DNA of 64,000 nt from Humitalea sp050632385 (GTDB taxonomy: Bacteria > Pseudomonadota > Alphaproteobacteria > Acetobacterales > Acetobacteraceae). The stretch covers positions 5,704,001 through 5,768,000 of the forward strand of contig NZ_CP192599.1 of NCBI RefSeq assembly GCF_050632385.1, written 5' to 3'. Position 1 is the first letter of the stretch; the number at the start of each line of letters is the position of its first letter. The translations under genes were made by a program, and so were the position numbers. The notes under the pieces were generated by a model. That model saw nothing but the letters and a program-made list of their open reading frames with translations, was not told the DNA's origin and did not search any database. Of this stretch, positions 40,786-49,554 are shown piece by piece.

Positions 40786-41315
40786 ACGATGTTGCGATGC
40801 TCGACGCCCATGGCGTGCTGACCGATCCGACCACCCTGAAGATCCAGCGCCGCTTGCCTGGTCCGATCGAACGCGTCTGGGCCTACCTCACCGAAAGCGA
40901 CCTGCGCCGCCAATGGTTGGCCGCGGGCGAGATGGAGATGAAACTCGGCGCGACTTTCGAATTCGTCTGGCGCAACGCGGAACTTTCCAACCCGCCCGGC
41001 CAGCGCCCGGAAGGATTTGCCGAGGAACACCGGCTGTCGGCGGAGATCACCGAACTCGATCCGCCCCACAGGCTCGGCATCACCTGGGGCAGCACCGGCG
41101 GCGTGACCTTCGAACTGGAAACCCTGGGCAAGAACGTGCTGCTCACCGTCACGCATCGTCGCGTGACCGAACGTGCGATGCTGCTGAACGTCAGCGCCGG
41201 CTGGCACATGCACCTCGATGTGCTGGTCGCACGCCTGAACGGCACGGAGCCGGAAACCTTCTGGGACGGCTGGACCCGTCTGCGGACAGACTATGAGGGG
41301 CGACTGCCGGCCTGA
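40782..41315 (+). CDS. SRPBCC/AHSA1-family protein
   Basis: A 177-residue START-like fold protein, common next to ArsR regulators. RRLPGPIERVWAYLTESDLRRQWL is the AHSA1 N-terminal strand and helix pattern (here IERVWAYLTESDLRRQWL). FEFVWRN, LDPPHRLGITW and the C-terminal HLDVLVARLNG fit the fold. It may bind a hydrophobic ligand and modulate the ArsR response. It is translationally coupled to the regulator. Its TGA stop directly abuts the stop of the convergent enolase-family gene, with no base between. Confidence 0.88.
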   Translation: MNDVAMLDAHGVLTDPTTLKIQRRLPGPIERVWAYLTESDLRRQWLAAGEMEMKLGATFEFVWRNAELSNPPGQRPEGFAEEHRLSAEITELDPPHRLGITWGSTGGVTFELETLGKNVLLTVTHRRVTERAMLLNVSAGWHMHLDVLVARLNGTEPETFWDGWTRLRTDYEGRLPA

Positions 41316-42488
41316 TCAGCCCACGACAAAATCCCAGACGGCATCGGCGGGTTCCGCGCCGATGCCATTCCCCGTCGGCACGCTGTAGAAACCGGCGGCA
41401 CAGTCCATCTCCGACACGACGAACCGCCGCGTGGCGTCCCAGATGCTGTGCTGCCACTCATGCCAGTCGCAGCGCCAGGCGGTGCTGGCGGCCTGCAACG
41501 ATGCCGCCAGGAAGATGCCAATCCCGACCGTCGCATGCGGCGCCAGCGGCACGGCAAAGGCCTGCGCCAACGTGGCCGCGCGCAAAAACCCGGTGATGCC
41601 GGTGCGCGCCATTTCCGGCTGCGCGATGCCGATGGCGCGGGCCTGCAAACGCGGCAGCCAATCGGCCGTGCCGCGCCATTCCTCACCCCCCGCGACCGGC
41701 ACCGCGACGGCGCGGGCGACCAGCGCCAGGCCTTCGACGTCTTCGGGCGCGATGGGGGCCTCGGCGAAGGCCAGGTCGTGGCGGGCCAGCGCGCCGATCA
41801 GCGCGATCGCCTCCGGCACCGTATTGCGCCAATGCATGTCGATCATCAGGCGGTGTTCCGGCCCCAAAACCTCCCGCAGCGCCGCCATTTCGGCCAGCGC
41901 GCCGTCGTGGCTCACCACCGCCGCGAATTTTTGCGCCGCAAACCCCTGGTCGCGAAACCCCAGCGCCATGTCGCATTTCGCCGCCAGCCCCGCGACCGGC
42001 AGGCCCGAGACATAGGCCGGTATTCTTTCGCGCCGCGCCCCACCCAGCAGGGTCGAAACCGGCACGCCCAGTCGCCTCCCCAAGACATCCCACAGCGCGA
42101 TATCCACCGCCGCCAGCGCATCGCCAAAGAACCCGCCCGACATGCCGCGGACCCTTTGCAGGTCAAACATCTCATCATGCAGCGCGGCGGGGGCGGCGAT
42201 GTCGCGGCCCTCCAGCAGCGGGGCGATCACATCGGCGATCAATTCCTTCACCGCCAGGGGGGCGACGATGCCATAGGTCTCGCCCCAGCCGACCAACCCC
42301 TCCTCGGTCGTCACCTTCACCAGCAGGCTGCGGTCGGTGCTGGGGTAGAGCGTGCGATTGCCCGCGCGGACCAGGTAGCCACGGCGATTGATGGTCTCGC
42401 CGGGGCCGAGCGGGCCGAGGTAAGGCGTCTCCCGCGGCAGTTCGACGATGAAGGCCTCGATGCCACGGATCGCGTCCAGCATGGTCAT
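41316..42488 (-). CDS. Mandelate racemase/muconate lactonizing enzyme (enolase superfamily)
   Basis: A 390-residue enolase-superfamily acid-sugar dehydratase or racemase. An N-terminal capping domain is followed by the barrel. Metal ligands are the Asp in MIDMHWRN, Glu in FAEAPIAPEDV and Glu in AGGEEW. KFAAVVSHDG holds the K-x-x acid/base region, and APHATVGIGI carries the C-terminal His typical of the mandelate racemase subgroup. It overlaps the DHDPS-family gene by ATGA, a common pairing for acid-sugar breakdown (dehydratase then aldolase), which supports a sugar-acid substrate such as an aldarate. The exact sugar is not known. Confidence 0.88.
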   Translation of the reverse strand: MTMLDAIRGIEAFIVELPRETPYLGPLGPGETINRRGYLVRAGNRTLYPSTDRSLLVKVTTEEGLVGWGETYGIVAPLAVKELIADVIAPLLEGRDIAAPAALHDEMFDLQRVRGMSGGFFGDALAAVDIALWDVLGRRLGVPVSTLLGGARRERIPAYVSGLPVAGLAAKCDMALGFRDQGFAAQKFAAVVSHDGALAEMAALREVLGPEHRLMIDMHWRNTVPEAIALIGALARHDLAFAEAPIAPEDVEGLALVARAVAVPVAGGEEWRGTADWLPRLQARAIGIAQPEMARTGITGFLRAATLAQAFAVPLAPHATVGIGIFLAASLQAASTAWRCDWHEWQHSIWDATRRFVVSEMDCAAGFYSVPTGNGIGAEPADAVWDFVVG

Positions 42489-43384
42489 CGCAGCACGGGG
42501 GCCGCCGTGGCGAGCAGGGCGGAAATCTCCGCCTGGTCACCCTCATCCAGCACGGGGCCGGCCGCGCGGGCGCCCGTATGCAGCAGCAACCCGCGGCGGC
42601 GCAGCACCTCCTTCGTCGCCCGCACGCGGAACACCATCTGCAGGCACAGCAGCGGCAGGGTCGCGTCATAGATGCGCCGCGCGCCGGCCTTGTCGCCACG
42701 CCGCCAGGCGGCCCAGAGCGCGGCATGCGCATCCACAACCTCCAGCGCCGGCATGGTGCCGCAGGCGCCGCGGGCGAGTTCATCCATCACGAAACGCGCC
42801 CCCGCGCCGCCCATCACCCCCGCCAACCGCCCCCCGGTCGCGGCCAGGATGCGCGCGACATGCTGGCCGCAGGGCAGGGTTTCCTCCTTGACCCAACGGA
42901 TCGCCGGCACCGCGTCGCAGACCCCTGCGACGGCGTCCGGCGACAGGCCGGCGCCATTGGGCGCAGGCGCATTCTGCAGCATCAGCGCCATGCCCGGCGC
43001 CCCGGCGGCGATGGTGGCGAAATGCCGCACCTGGTCGGCGCCGGGCGGCGCCATCACCATGGCGGCGACGGCACCGGCCGCCTGGCCCTCCCGCGCCCGC
43101 GCCGCCGCCTGGTCCGGGTCGCGATCCGACGCGCCCACGACAAAGGGCACCCGCCCCGCCAGATGCGCCCCCAGCGCCGCGACCAGCGATGCCCGTTCTT
43201 CCGGGGTCAGGGTCTCGACCTCGCTCGCCATGCCGGGGAAGACGATGCCATCCGCGCCGGACTCGATCGCGAAATCCGCCAGCCGCAGGAAGGCCACGAC
43301 ATCGGGCGCGCCATCGACGCCAAAGGGCGTCGGCAGCACGGGCAGCACACCGCCCAGTGATGGGTCGAGTGAAGGTGTGGTCAT
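42485..43384 (-). CDS. Dihydrodipicolinate synthase/N-acetylneuraminate lyase family protein
   Basis: A 299-residue class I aldolase-like barrel. The Schiff-base Lys is in IRWVKEETLP (about residue 163), with LPTPFGVDG at the start and GIVFPGMASEVETLTPEER in the first half (here VFPGMASEVETLTPEER). The Tyr of classical DapA is not in its usual place (LMLQNAPAPNGAG), so it is probably a 2-oxo-acid aldolase or dehydratase rather than DapA. The start at 43384 has GGAGGATTCGG before it. It is coupled to the enolase-family gene and divergent from a Bug receptor, forming a likely uptake and breakdown unit. Confidence 0.85.
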   Translation of the reverse strand: MTTPSLDPSLGGVLPVLPTPFGVDGAPDVVAFLRLADFAIESGADGIVFPGMASEVETLTPEERASLVAALGAHLAGRVPFVVGASDRDPDQAAARAREGQAAGAVAAMVMAPPGADQVRHFATIAAGAPGMALMLQNAPAPNGAGLSPDAVAGVCDAVPAIRWVKEETLPCGQHVARILAATGGRLAGVMGGAGARFVMDELARGACGTMPALEVVDAHAALWAAWRRGDKAGARRIYDATLPLLCLQMVFRVRATKEVLRRRGLLLHTGARAAGPVLDEGDQAEISALLATAAPVLR

Positions 43385-43481
43385 CCGAATCCTCCGCATC
43401 ACCTGCGCGATTGACCCGCGCGGGTTGCCACACGCACCATCGGAACAAGGACCGAACGAGTCCAGACAGGGGAGGCAGGCG

Positions 43482-44453
43482 ATGTTTTCACGGCGCGATG
43501 TGCTGGCCGGCACGGGGGCCATTCTGGCGACCGGGGCAAACGCCCAACCCGCCTGGCCCGACCGCAATGTCCGGCTGATCATCCCCTTTCCGCCCGGCGG
43601 CGCCGCCGATCTGATCGGGCGGCTGCTGGCCGCGCATCTGCAGGGCGTGCTGGGCCGGTCGGTCGTGGTGGAAAACCGTGGCGGTGCCGGGTCCAGCATC
43701 GGCGTCGATGCGCTGGCCAAGGCGAGTGATGGCGTCACCATCGGCATGGGCAATATCGCCGCCAATGCGATCCTGCCGGCCTTGCAACGCGGGCGGCTGC
43801 CCTATGACCCCGTGCGCGATTTCGCCCCCGTCACCAACCTGGCCGTCACGCCCTGCTACCTGGCGGTGAATCCCCAGAAACTGCCTGTCACCAGCGTCGC
43901 GGCGCTGGTCGATCATGCGCGGCAAAATCCCGACAAACTGAACTATTCCAGCAGCGGCGTCGGCAGCAGCCTGCACCTGGCGATGGAGCTGTTCTGCCAG
44001 AAAGCCGGCATCCGCATGACCCATGTGCCCTTCAATGGCGGCTCCCCCGCCTTGCAGGCTTTGCTCGGCGGCCAGGTCGACCTGATGATCGACACTGTCG
44101 CCACATCCTGGCCGCAGGTGCGTGAGGGCCGGCTACGGGCGCTCGCCACCACCATGCCGGCGCGCATGGCCATCGCCCCCGACCTGCCGGCGCTGAACGA
44201 GACCTATCCCGGCACCGACATCGCCCCCTGGCACGGGCTTCTGACCCCGGCCAATACGCCGCCCGCGGTCGTCGAGCGGCTGTTTGTCGAAACCACCCGC
44301 TTCCTGGCGATGCCCGCGACGCGCGAACGCTTTGACGGCGCGGCGCTGGAACCCGCGCCCAGCGCCAGCCCCGCCGCCTTCACCGCCTTCATCCAGGCGG
44401 AGGGCCAAAAGTTCGCGGCCGTTATCACCGCGGCCAATATCCGGGTGGAATAA
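43482..44453 (+). CDS. Bug/TctC-family substrate-binding protein
   Basis: A 323-residue periplasmic receptor. The signal peptide is FSRRDVLAGTGAILATGANAQ (RR motif and Ala-rich core; cleavage near 22). Bug motifs are VRLIIPFPPGGAADLIG, VVENRGGAGSSIGVD, LNYSSSGVGSSLHLA and HVPFNGGSPALQALLGG. The ATG at 43482 has GGAGGCAGGCG upstream. It shares a 97-base divergent region with the DHDPS/enolase operon, so an acid sugar or sugar acid is a plausible ligand. Its stop is four bases from the convergent transglycosylase-like gene. Confidence 0.92.
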   Translation: MFSRRDVLAGTGAILATGANAQPAWPDRNVRLIIPFPPGGAADLIGRLLAAHLQGVLGRSVVVENRGGAGSSIGVDALAKASDGVTIGMGNIAANAILPALQRGRLPYDPVRDFAPVTNLAVTPCYLAVNPQKLPVTSVAALVDHARQNPDKLNYSSSGVGSSLHLAMELFCQKAGIRMTHVPFNGGSPALQALLGGQVDLMIDTVATSWPQVREGRLRALATTMPARMAIAPDLPALNETYPGTDIAPWHGLLTPANTPPAVVERLFVETTRFLAMPATRERFDGAALEPAPSASPAAFTAFIQAEGQKFAAVITAANIRVE

Positions 44454-44457
44454 CGCG

Positions 44458-45231
44458 TCAGGACGCCTGGCCGCGCCCCGCCGAGGCCAGGGTGATCGGC
44501 CGTGCTGTCGGCGCCGGCAGGTCGGCGAAGCCGCGCAGCCTCGCCTCGATACTCGCAAAGGCGGCGCGTTGGGCGGGCGGGGGCGGGGTGTCCGGGTTGG
44601 TCTCCCGATGCGCCAGCCAGCGCGCGACGGCGCCGGCGCCACGGCGATGGGCGGCGGCCAGCAGCCCTGCCTCGGTCACCGGCACGGGCTGGCCATCGCT
44701 GCCGGTCACGCTGCGCCCGGCCTGGGCGCCATGGGCGGTCAACTGGGCAGCCGTCCGGCGCAGGTAGTCGCCCATGGCGGCTTCCTGCGCGTCGGGGCTG
44801 GCCAGGAAATCGGCTTCGCTCCGCACGCCCTGGGCGGCGGCGCGCGCGGTCCAGCCGCCGTCGGCGTCGCGCCAGCCGATATCCTGCAAGGCGGCCGGGA
44901 TCATCTGGTAGCGCCCGATCGCGCCGCTCGTCGGGTTGCGCTGGGTATAGCCGCCGCCGGGGTGTTCGGCGCTGCGCTCGGCCTGCGCGATGCGGTCGCG
45001 GAAGGCCTGGCCCGAGGCGGGTTGGCTGGGCGGGACGGCGCCGCGCCCCAGGGCGACCTGTTGCACGACAGCCTGCGCTGGCGCGGCGGCGGCGGGTGCG
45101 GCGGCCTGGGCCACCGCTGGCCGCGCCAAGCGCGCCAAGGCCGCCTTGAAATCGGCGGCCTTCACCGGGGCGCGTGGCGCGCCAGGCTGCCGTGGCCCGG
45201 CGGGCTCGGTGGAGATTCGTTGCACCGTCAT
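44458..45231 (-). CDS. Lytic-transglycosylase-like protein
   Basis: A 257-residue protein starting MTVQRISTEP. An Ala/Pro-rich N-terminal linker (about residues 15-70) precedes a lysozyme-fold segment: AFRDRIAQAERS with a candidate catalytic Glu, then TSGAIGRYQMIPAALQDIGW (here GAIGRYQMIPAALQD), the motif of lytic transglycosylases. Positions EAAMGDYLRRTAAQL and GLLAAAHRRGAGAVARWL complete the helical lobe. There is no clear signal peptide, which is odd for a wall enzyme; it may be exported by another route (for example with a flagellum) or be inactive. An upstream extension to 45348 has no ribosome site. Confidence 0.62.
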   Translation of the reverse strand: MTVQRISTEPAGPRQPGAPRAPVKAADFKAALARLARPAVAQAAAPAAAAPAQAVVQQVALGRGAVPPSQPASGQAFRDRIAQAERSAEHPGGGYTQRNPTSGAIGRYQMIPAALQDIGWRDADGGWTARAAAQGVRSEADFLASPDAQEAAMGDYLRRTAAQLTAHGAQAGRSVTGSDGQPVPVTEAGLLAAAHRRGAGAVARWLAHRETNPDTPPPPAQRAAFASIEARLRGFADLPAPTARPITLASAGRGQAS

Positions 45232-45303
45232 GCCCGCATCCCCTAGCCGGCGCGGCATGAACGTATCGCTAACCCAGGCGCGCCGCCTTATCCTGCCCGC
45301 CGC

Positions 45304-45468
45304 ATGCCCGACGCCCCCGCCCCCCCGCCACGCCCGACCCCGGCCCAAAAGCGCTCCGAGCGCCTGGCCGCCGCCCTTCGGGAAAACCTCAAGCGCCGCA
45401 AGGCCCAGGCCCGGGAACGCGCCGACCCGCCGCCACCTCCGCCCGAATCGGAACCGCCCCGCCGTTGA
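45304..45468 (+). CDS. Small Arg/Pro-rich hypothetical protein (54 aa)
   Basis: A 54-residue ORF with ATG at 45304. A Pro-rich start (PDAPAPPPRPTPAQKR) leads into a basic helix, SERLAAALRENLKRRKAQARERA, given here as LAAALRENLKRRKAQ, and a Pro-rich end. Such short basic proteins occur upstream of housekeeping genes in alphaproteobacteria. There are 205 bases to rho, so it is likely a separate product. Function unknown. Confidence 0.5.
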   Translation: MPDAPAPPPRPTPAQKRSERLAAALRENLKRRKAQARERADPPPPPPESEPPRR

Positions 45469-45673
45469 CGCGGCGGCGCATGGCGCCTATGTGCGAAGTG
45501 CTTCCTCGGGCACGGCCGTTTCGCCGCGCCACCCTCCTCCTTCTGCGGGACCTTGCTGGCCGGCCGTTTTCCGTGCCGCCACCAGCATGACGATCGGCAC
45601 AGCCCGCCCGGGCTCCTGATGCCGGTCCATGGGAAGGCCCCCCGCGATCCCCCCTCCGATACCGGACGCGTCC

Positions 45674-46948
45674 ATGCATCTTTCCGAACTCAAGGCGAAA
45701 TCCCCGGCCGATCTCCTGGCCTTCGCCGAACATCTCCAGATCGAGGGGGCGTCAGCGCTGCGCAAGCAGGACATGATGTTCGCCATCCTCAAGACGTTGG
45801 CGGAGAACGACCAGGCCATCCACGGCGATGGCACCCTCGAAATTCTCCCTGACGGCTTTGGCTATCTCCGTAGCCCCCAGGCGAACTTCCTGCCCGGCCC
45901 CGACGACATCTACGTCAGCCCCGCCCAGGTCCGCCGCTTCTCCCTCCGCACCGGCGACACGGTGGAGGGCCAGATCCGCGCCCCCAAGGACGGCGAACGC
46001 TACTTCGCGCTGCTGAAGGTCAACACGGTCAATTTCGAACAGCCCGACGCGCTGAAGCACCGCATCAACTTCGACAACCTGACCCCGCTCTACCCCACGC
46101 GCCGCCTGCGCATGGAAAACGCCGAGATCGAGAGCGTCGCCAAGGGCCCCGGCAAGGACAACACGCATCGCGTGATCGACCTGGTCGCCCCCATCGGCAT
46201 GGGCCAGCGCGCCCTGATCGTCGCCCCGCCGCGCACCGGCAAGACCGTGATGCTGCAGAACATCGCCAAATCCATCAGCGCCAACCACCCCGAGGTCTTC
46301 CTCATGGTGCTGCTGATCGACGAACGGCCGGAAGAAGTCACCGACATGGCCCGCACCGTGCGCGGCGAAGTCGTGGCCAGCACCTTCGACGAACCGGCGA
46401 CCCGCCACGTGCAGGTCACGGAAATGGTGCTGGAAAAGGCCAAGCGCCTGGTCGAGCACAAGCGCGACGTGGTCATCCTGCTGGACAGCATCACCCGGCT
46501 TGGCCGAGCCTATAACTCGGTCGTGCCCTCCTCGGGCAAGGTGCTGACCGGCGGCGTGGACGCCAACGCCCTGCAACGCCCCAAGCGCTTTTTTGGTGCC
46601 GCGCGGAACATCGAGGAAGGTGGCTCGCTGACCATCATCGCCACCGCGCTGATCGACACGGGTTCGCGCATGGACGAGGTGATTTTCGAAGAGTTCAAGG
46701 GCACCGGTAACAGCGAAATCATCCTGGACCGCAAGCTGTCCGACAAGCGCGTCTTCCCCGCCATCGACATCACCAAGTCCGGCACGCGCAAGGAAGAACT
46801 GCTGGTCGATCGCGGCAGCCTGTCGAAGATGTGGGTGCTGCGCCGCATCCTGAACCCGATGGGCACGCAGGATTCGATGGAATTCCTGCTCGACAAGCTG
46901 AAGTATTCCAAGACCAACCAGGACTTCTTCGACGCGATGAACACCTGA
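45674..46948 (+). CDS. rho: Transcription termination factor Rho
   Basis: A 424-residue hexameric RNA helicase that ends transcription of untranslated RNA. The N-terminal helical part (MHLSELKAKSPADLLAFAE) and cold-shock-like RNA-binding domain (LEILPDGFGYLRSP) are intact. Walker A is APPRTGKTV, Walker B lies in MVLLIDERPEEVTDM, and the R-loop is VLTGGVDANALQRPKRFFGAARN (here LTGGVDANALQRPK). The start at 45674 is chosen because it matches the usual Rho N-terminus; a longer reading starts MGRPPAI and lacks family similarity. Length is close to E. coli Rho (419). Confidence 0.97.
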   Translation: MHLSELKAKSPADLLAFAEHLQIEGASALRKQDMMFAILKTLAENDQAIHGDGTLEILPDGFGYLRSPQANFLPGPDDIYVSPAQVRRFSLRTGDTVEGQIRAPKDGERYFALLKVNTVNFEQPDALKHRINFDNLTPLYPTRRLRMENAEIESVAKGPGKDNTHRVIDLVAPIGMGQRALIVAPPRTGKTVMLQNIAKSISANHPEVFLMVLLIDERPEEVTDMARTVRGEVVASTFDEPATRHVQVTEMVLEKAKRLVEHKRDVVILLDSITRLGRAYNSVVPSSGKVLTGGVDANALQRPKRFFGAARNIEEGGSLTIIATALIDTGSRMDEVIFEEFKGTGNSEIILDRKLSDKRVFPAIDITKSGTRKEELLVDRGSLSKMWVLRRILNPMGTQDSMEFLLDKLKYSKTNQDFFDAMNT

Positions 46949-46956
46949 CCTCAACA

Positions 46957-46980
46957 CGGGCGGCGCGCCCGCGCCGCCCG
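46957..46980 (+). terminator. Perfect hairpin between rho and the HD gene
   Basis: CGGGCGGCGCG (46957-46967) and CGCGCCGCCCG (46970-46980) pair over 11 bases with a two-base centre, nine bases after the rho stop and seven before the GGGAGA ribosome site of the next gene. No T tract follows; it may pause or protect instead of terminating. Confidence 0.45.
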
Positions 46981-46999
46981 ACAATCGGGAGACCCCAAG

Positions 47000-47575
47000 A
47001 TTACCACCCAAAGCCCAACCGTCTCGCCCGCCGAATTGCTTCGCGCGACGCTCTTCGCCGCCCGCGTCCACGCGACGCACACCCGCAAGGGCGAAGCCGG
47101 CGAGCCCTACGTCAACCACGTGATCGAGGTCGCGGCGATCCTGGCCGAAGCCGGCGCCCCCCGCATCGCGATCCTGGCTGGTTTGCTGCACGACACGGTC
47201 GAGGACAGCGACGAAGACCCCGACCCCATCACCCACGAACGCCTGGTCGCCGAATTCGGCACCGACGTGGCCGATGTGGTGGCCGAGGCGACGGACGACA
47301 AATCCCTGCCGAAGGAAACCCGCAAGGCCCTGCAGGTCCGCAACGCGCCGAAGAAGACCGACGCGGCAAAAATGCTGAAGCTGGCCGACAAGATCTCCAA
47401 CCTGCGCGCCATCGCCGCGGCCCCGCCCAAGGGCTGGCCGCATGCGCGCATGGTGGAATACGTCGGCTGGGCGGGTCGCGTCGCGGTCGGGCTGCGCGGC
47501 GTGAACCCCGCGCTCGATGCCTTGTTCGACGCGACCTACCGCGACGCGCTCAGGGCGCTGGCGGCGCGGGACTGA
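47000..47575 (+). CDS. HD-domain protein, small alarmone hydrolase (MESH1-like)
   Basis: An HD-domain protein of about 180-191 residues, related to the hydrolase half of SpoT/RelA. The metal residues are in YVNHVIEVA, LLHDTVEDSDE and ADKISNLRA, the same order as in MESH1 and SpoT hydrolase domains, with no synthetase or regulatory domain. It probably cleaves (p)ppGpp. The start is unclear: TTG at 47036 would give 179 residues without a ribosome site, while ATT at 47000 sits seven bases after GGGAGA and gives 191. The last 26 bases overlap the convergent tctA gene. Confidence 0.85.
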   Translation: MTTQSPTVSPAELLRATLFAARVHATHTRKGEAGEPYVNHVIEVAAILAEAGAPRIAILAGLLHDTVEDSDEDPDPITHERLVAEFGTDVADVVAEATDDKSLPKETRKALQVRNAPKKTDAAKMLKLADKISNLRAIAAAPPKGWPHARMVEYVGWAGRVAVGLRGVNPALDALFDATYRDALRALAARD

Positions 47576-49067
47576 CGCGGCGCCGCGCGGCAAGACTCCA
47601 GATCCGCGGCCCGACCAGCGCGATCACCGCCACGGCCAGCAGCACCGCCGAGATCGGCCGCGTCAGGAAGGTCGTCCAATCGCCCTGGCTGATCACCAGC
47701 GCCTGGCGCAGCGCCTGTTCGGCCATCGGCCCCAGGATCATGCCGATCACCACCGGCGCGGTCGGGAAGTCGAACCGCCGCATGAACATCGCCACGATCC
47801 CGATGCCATAGAGCAGGATCAGATCCATCACGCTGTTGCTGATGCCGTAGGTGCCGATGGTCGCGAAGACCAGGATGCCGGCATACAATTGCGGCGTCGG
47901 CACCTTCAGGATCCGCACCCACAGCCCGACCAGCGGCAGGTTCAGCACCACCAGCATCACATTGGCGATGAACAGGCTGGCGATCAGCGTCCAGACCAGG
48001 TCCGCCTGCTGCGTGAACAGCATCGGCCCCGGCTGGATGCCATAGGATTGGAAGGCCGAGAGCATGATCGCGGCCGTCGCCGAGGTCGGCAGCCCCAAGG
48101 TCAGCATCGGCACGAGAATACCGGCGGCCGCGGCGTTGTTCGCGGCCTCCGGCCCCGCCACGCCCTCGATGGCGCCGGTCGTGCCGAATTCGGCGCGGTG
48201 TTCGGGGGAGACGAGGTTCCGCTCCATGTAATACGACAGCATGGTCGGCATCTCGGTGCCGCCCGCCGGCATCACGCCAAAGGGAAAGCCGATTCCTGCC
48301 CCGCGCAGCCAGGGGCCGATGCTGCGTTTCCAATCTTCCTTCGACAGCATCAGCTTGCCGACGGGCAGCACGACCTGCTTGCCCTCGACATGCCGCCACG
48401 CGAGGTAAAGCGTCTCGCCCACGGCGAACAACGCCACCGCCACCAGCACGACATTCACCCCGTCCAGCAATTCCGGGATGCCAAAGGTCAGCCGCGGCTG
48501 GCCGGTCTGCAGGTCGATCCCGACCAGCCCCAGCATCAGCCCCGCCGCCAGCGACGTCAGCCCCCGCAGCGCCGACCCGCCCAGCACCGCCGACACGGTC
48601 ACGAAGCACAGCACCATCAGGCAGAAATACTCGGCCGGCCCCAGCAGCAGCGCGTATTCGACCACCACCGGCCCCAGGAAGGTGATCCCCAGGGTGCCGA
48701 TGGTCCCCGCGACGAACGACCCCACCGCCGCCGTCGCCAGCGCCGGCCCCGCCCGGCCGTTCTTGGCCATCTTCGCCCCTTCGAGCGATGTGATGATCGA
48801 CCCCGATTCCCCCGGCGTGTTCAACAGGATCGACGTCGTGCTGCCGCCATACATCGCGCCATAGAACACGCCGCAGAACAGGATGAAGGCCCCCGTCGCA
48901 CTGACCTGGTAGGTGATCGGCAACAACAGCGCGATGGTCAGCGCCGGCCCGATCCCCGGCAACACGCCGATCGCCGTGCCAAGAAAGCACCCCAGCATCG
49001 CCCAGCCCAAATTCGCCAGGGTCAGCGCATTCGCAAAACCCCCCATCAGGTTGCCGAGGCTTTCCAT
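47550..49067 (-). CDS. tctA: Tripartite tricarboxylate transporter, large permease TctA
   Basis: A 505-residue membrane protein with about 11-12 segments. TctA marks are LGTAIGVLPGIGPALTIAL, FYGAMYGGSTTSILLNTPGE and GVMPAGGTEMPTMLSYY. It forms the main channel with TctB and uses the cation gradient. It begins at 49067, four bases after tctB ends, and runs into the HD gene on the other strand. Complete with tctB and tctC, this is the only full Bug-type transporter in the window. Confidence 0.95.
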   Translation of the reverse strand: MESLGNLMGGFANALTLANLGWAMLGCFLGTAIGVLPGIGPALTIALLLPITYQVSATGAFILFCGVFYGAMYGGSTTSILLNTPGESGSIITSLEGAKMAKNGRAGPALATAAVGSFVAGTIGTLGITFLGPVVVEYALLLGPAEYFCLMVLCFVTVSAVLGGSALRGLTSLAAGLMLGLVGIDLQTGQPRLTFGIPELLDGVNVVLVAVALFAVGETLYLAWRHVEGKQVVLPVGKLMLSKEDWKRSIGPWLRGAGIGFPFGVMPAGGTEMPTMLSYYMERNLVSPEHRAEFGTTGAIEGVAGPEAANNAAAAGILVPMLTLGLPTSATAAIMLSAFQSYGIQPGPMLFTQQADLVWTLIASLFIANVMLVVLNLPLVGLWVRILKVPTPQLYAGILVFATIGTYGISNSVMDLILLYGIGIVAMFMRRFDFPTAPVVIGMILGPMAEQALRQALVISQGDWTTFLTRPISAVLLAVAVIALVGPRIWSLAARRRVSPAPPAP

Positions 49068-49071
49068 GGCG

Positions 49072-49554
49072 CTACAGGATCCCGTCCAGGATGCCGGCGC
49101 CGATATTGACCCCCAGCAGCCGCGAAAACATCAGATAGGCGGTCAGGCACACGGCGATGCCGATACCCAGGTCACGCAGCAGCCGCGTGCTGCCAAAGGC
49201 CGCCGCGACCAGGGTGAATTGCACCGAGGCGGCGATGATGAACCCCAGCCATTCGATCAGGGCGAGGTTGGCGACAAGCCCCGCCAGCAACAGCCCCAGC
49301 GCCCGCCAATTGGTCGGCGGCGGGTGCTGCATGTCGTCCAGCTCATGGCTCCAGCCACCCCGCAGCGCGGCGACGCAGAGCCCCAGGCCCAGCACGATCA
49401 GCAGCGACGCCACCAGATAGGGCACCAAGGTCGGCCCGACCTGGCCGTAGAGCGGCGACGCCGGCACCACCAGCGTCTGCCACAAGGTCAGCCCGCCGAG
49501 CGCGACGACAAAGGCGCCCGCGCCCAGGTCGGCGCCGACGGGCCGCGTGGTCAC
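49072..49554 (-). CDS. tctB: Tripartite tricarboxylate transporter, small permease TctB
   Basis: A 160-residue membrane protein with four predicted segments, the usual TctB layout and size. FVVALGGLTLWQTLVVP, VPYLVASLLIVLGLG and LGFIIAASVQFTLVAAAFG fit the family, where sequence is weakly conserved. It overlaps tctC by four bases and is followed by tctA four bases later. The gene order tctC-tctB-tctA is typical. Confidence 0.9.
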   Translation of the reverse strand: MTTRPVGADLGAGAFVVALGGLTLWQTLVVPASPLYGQVGPTLVPYLVASLLIVLGLGLCVAALRGGWSHELDDMQHPPPTNWRALGLLLAGLVANLALIEWLGFIIAASVQFTLVAAAFGSTRLLRDLGIGIAVCLTAYLMFSRLLGVNIGAGILDGIL

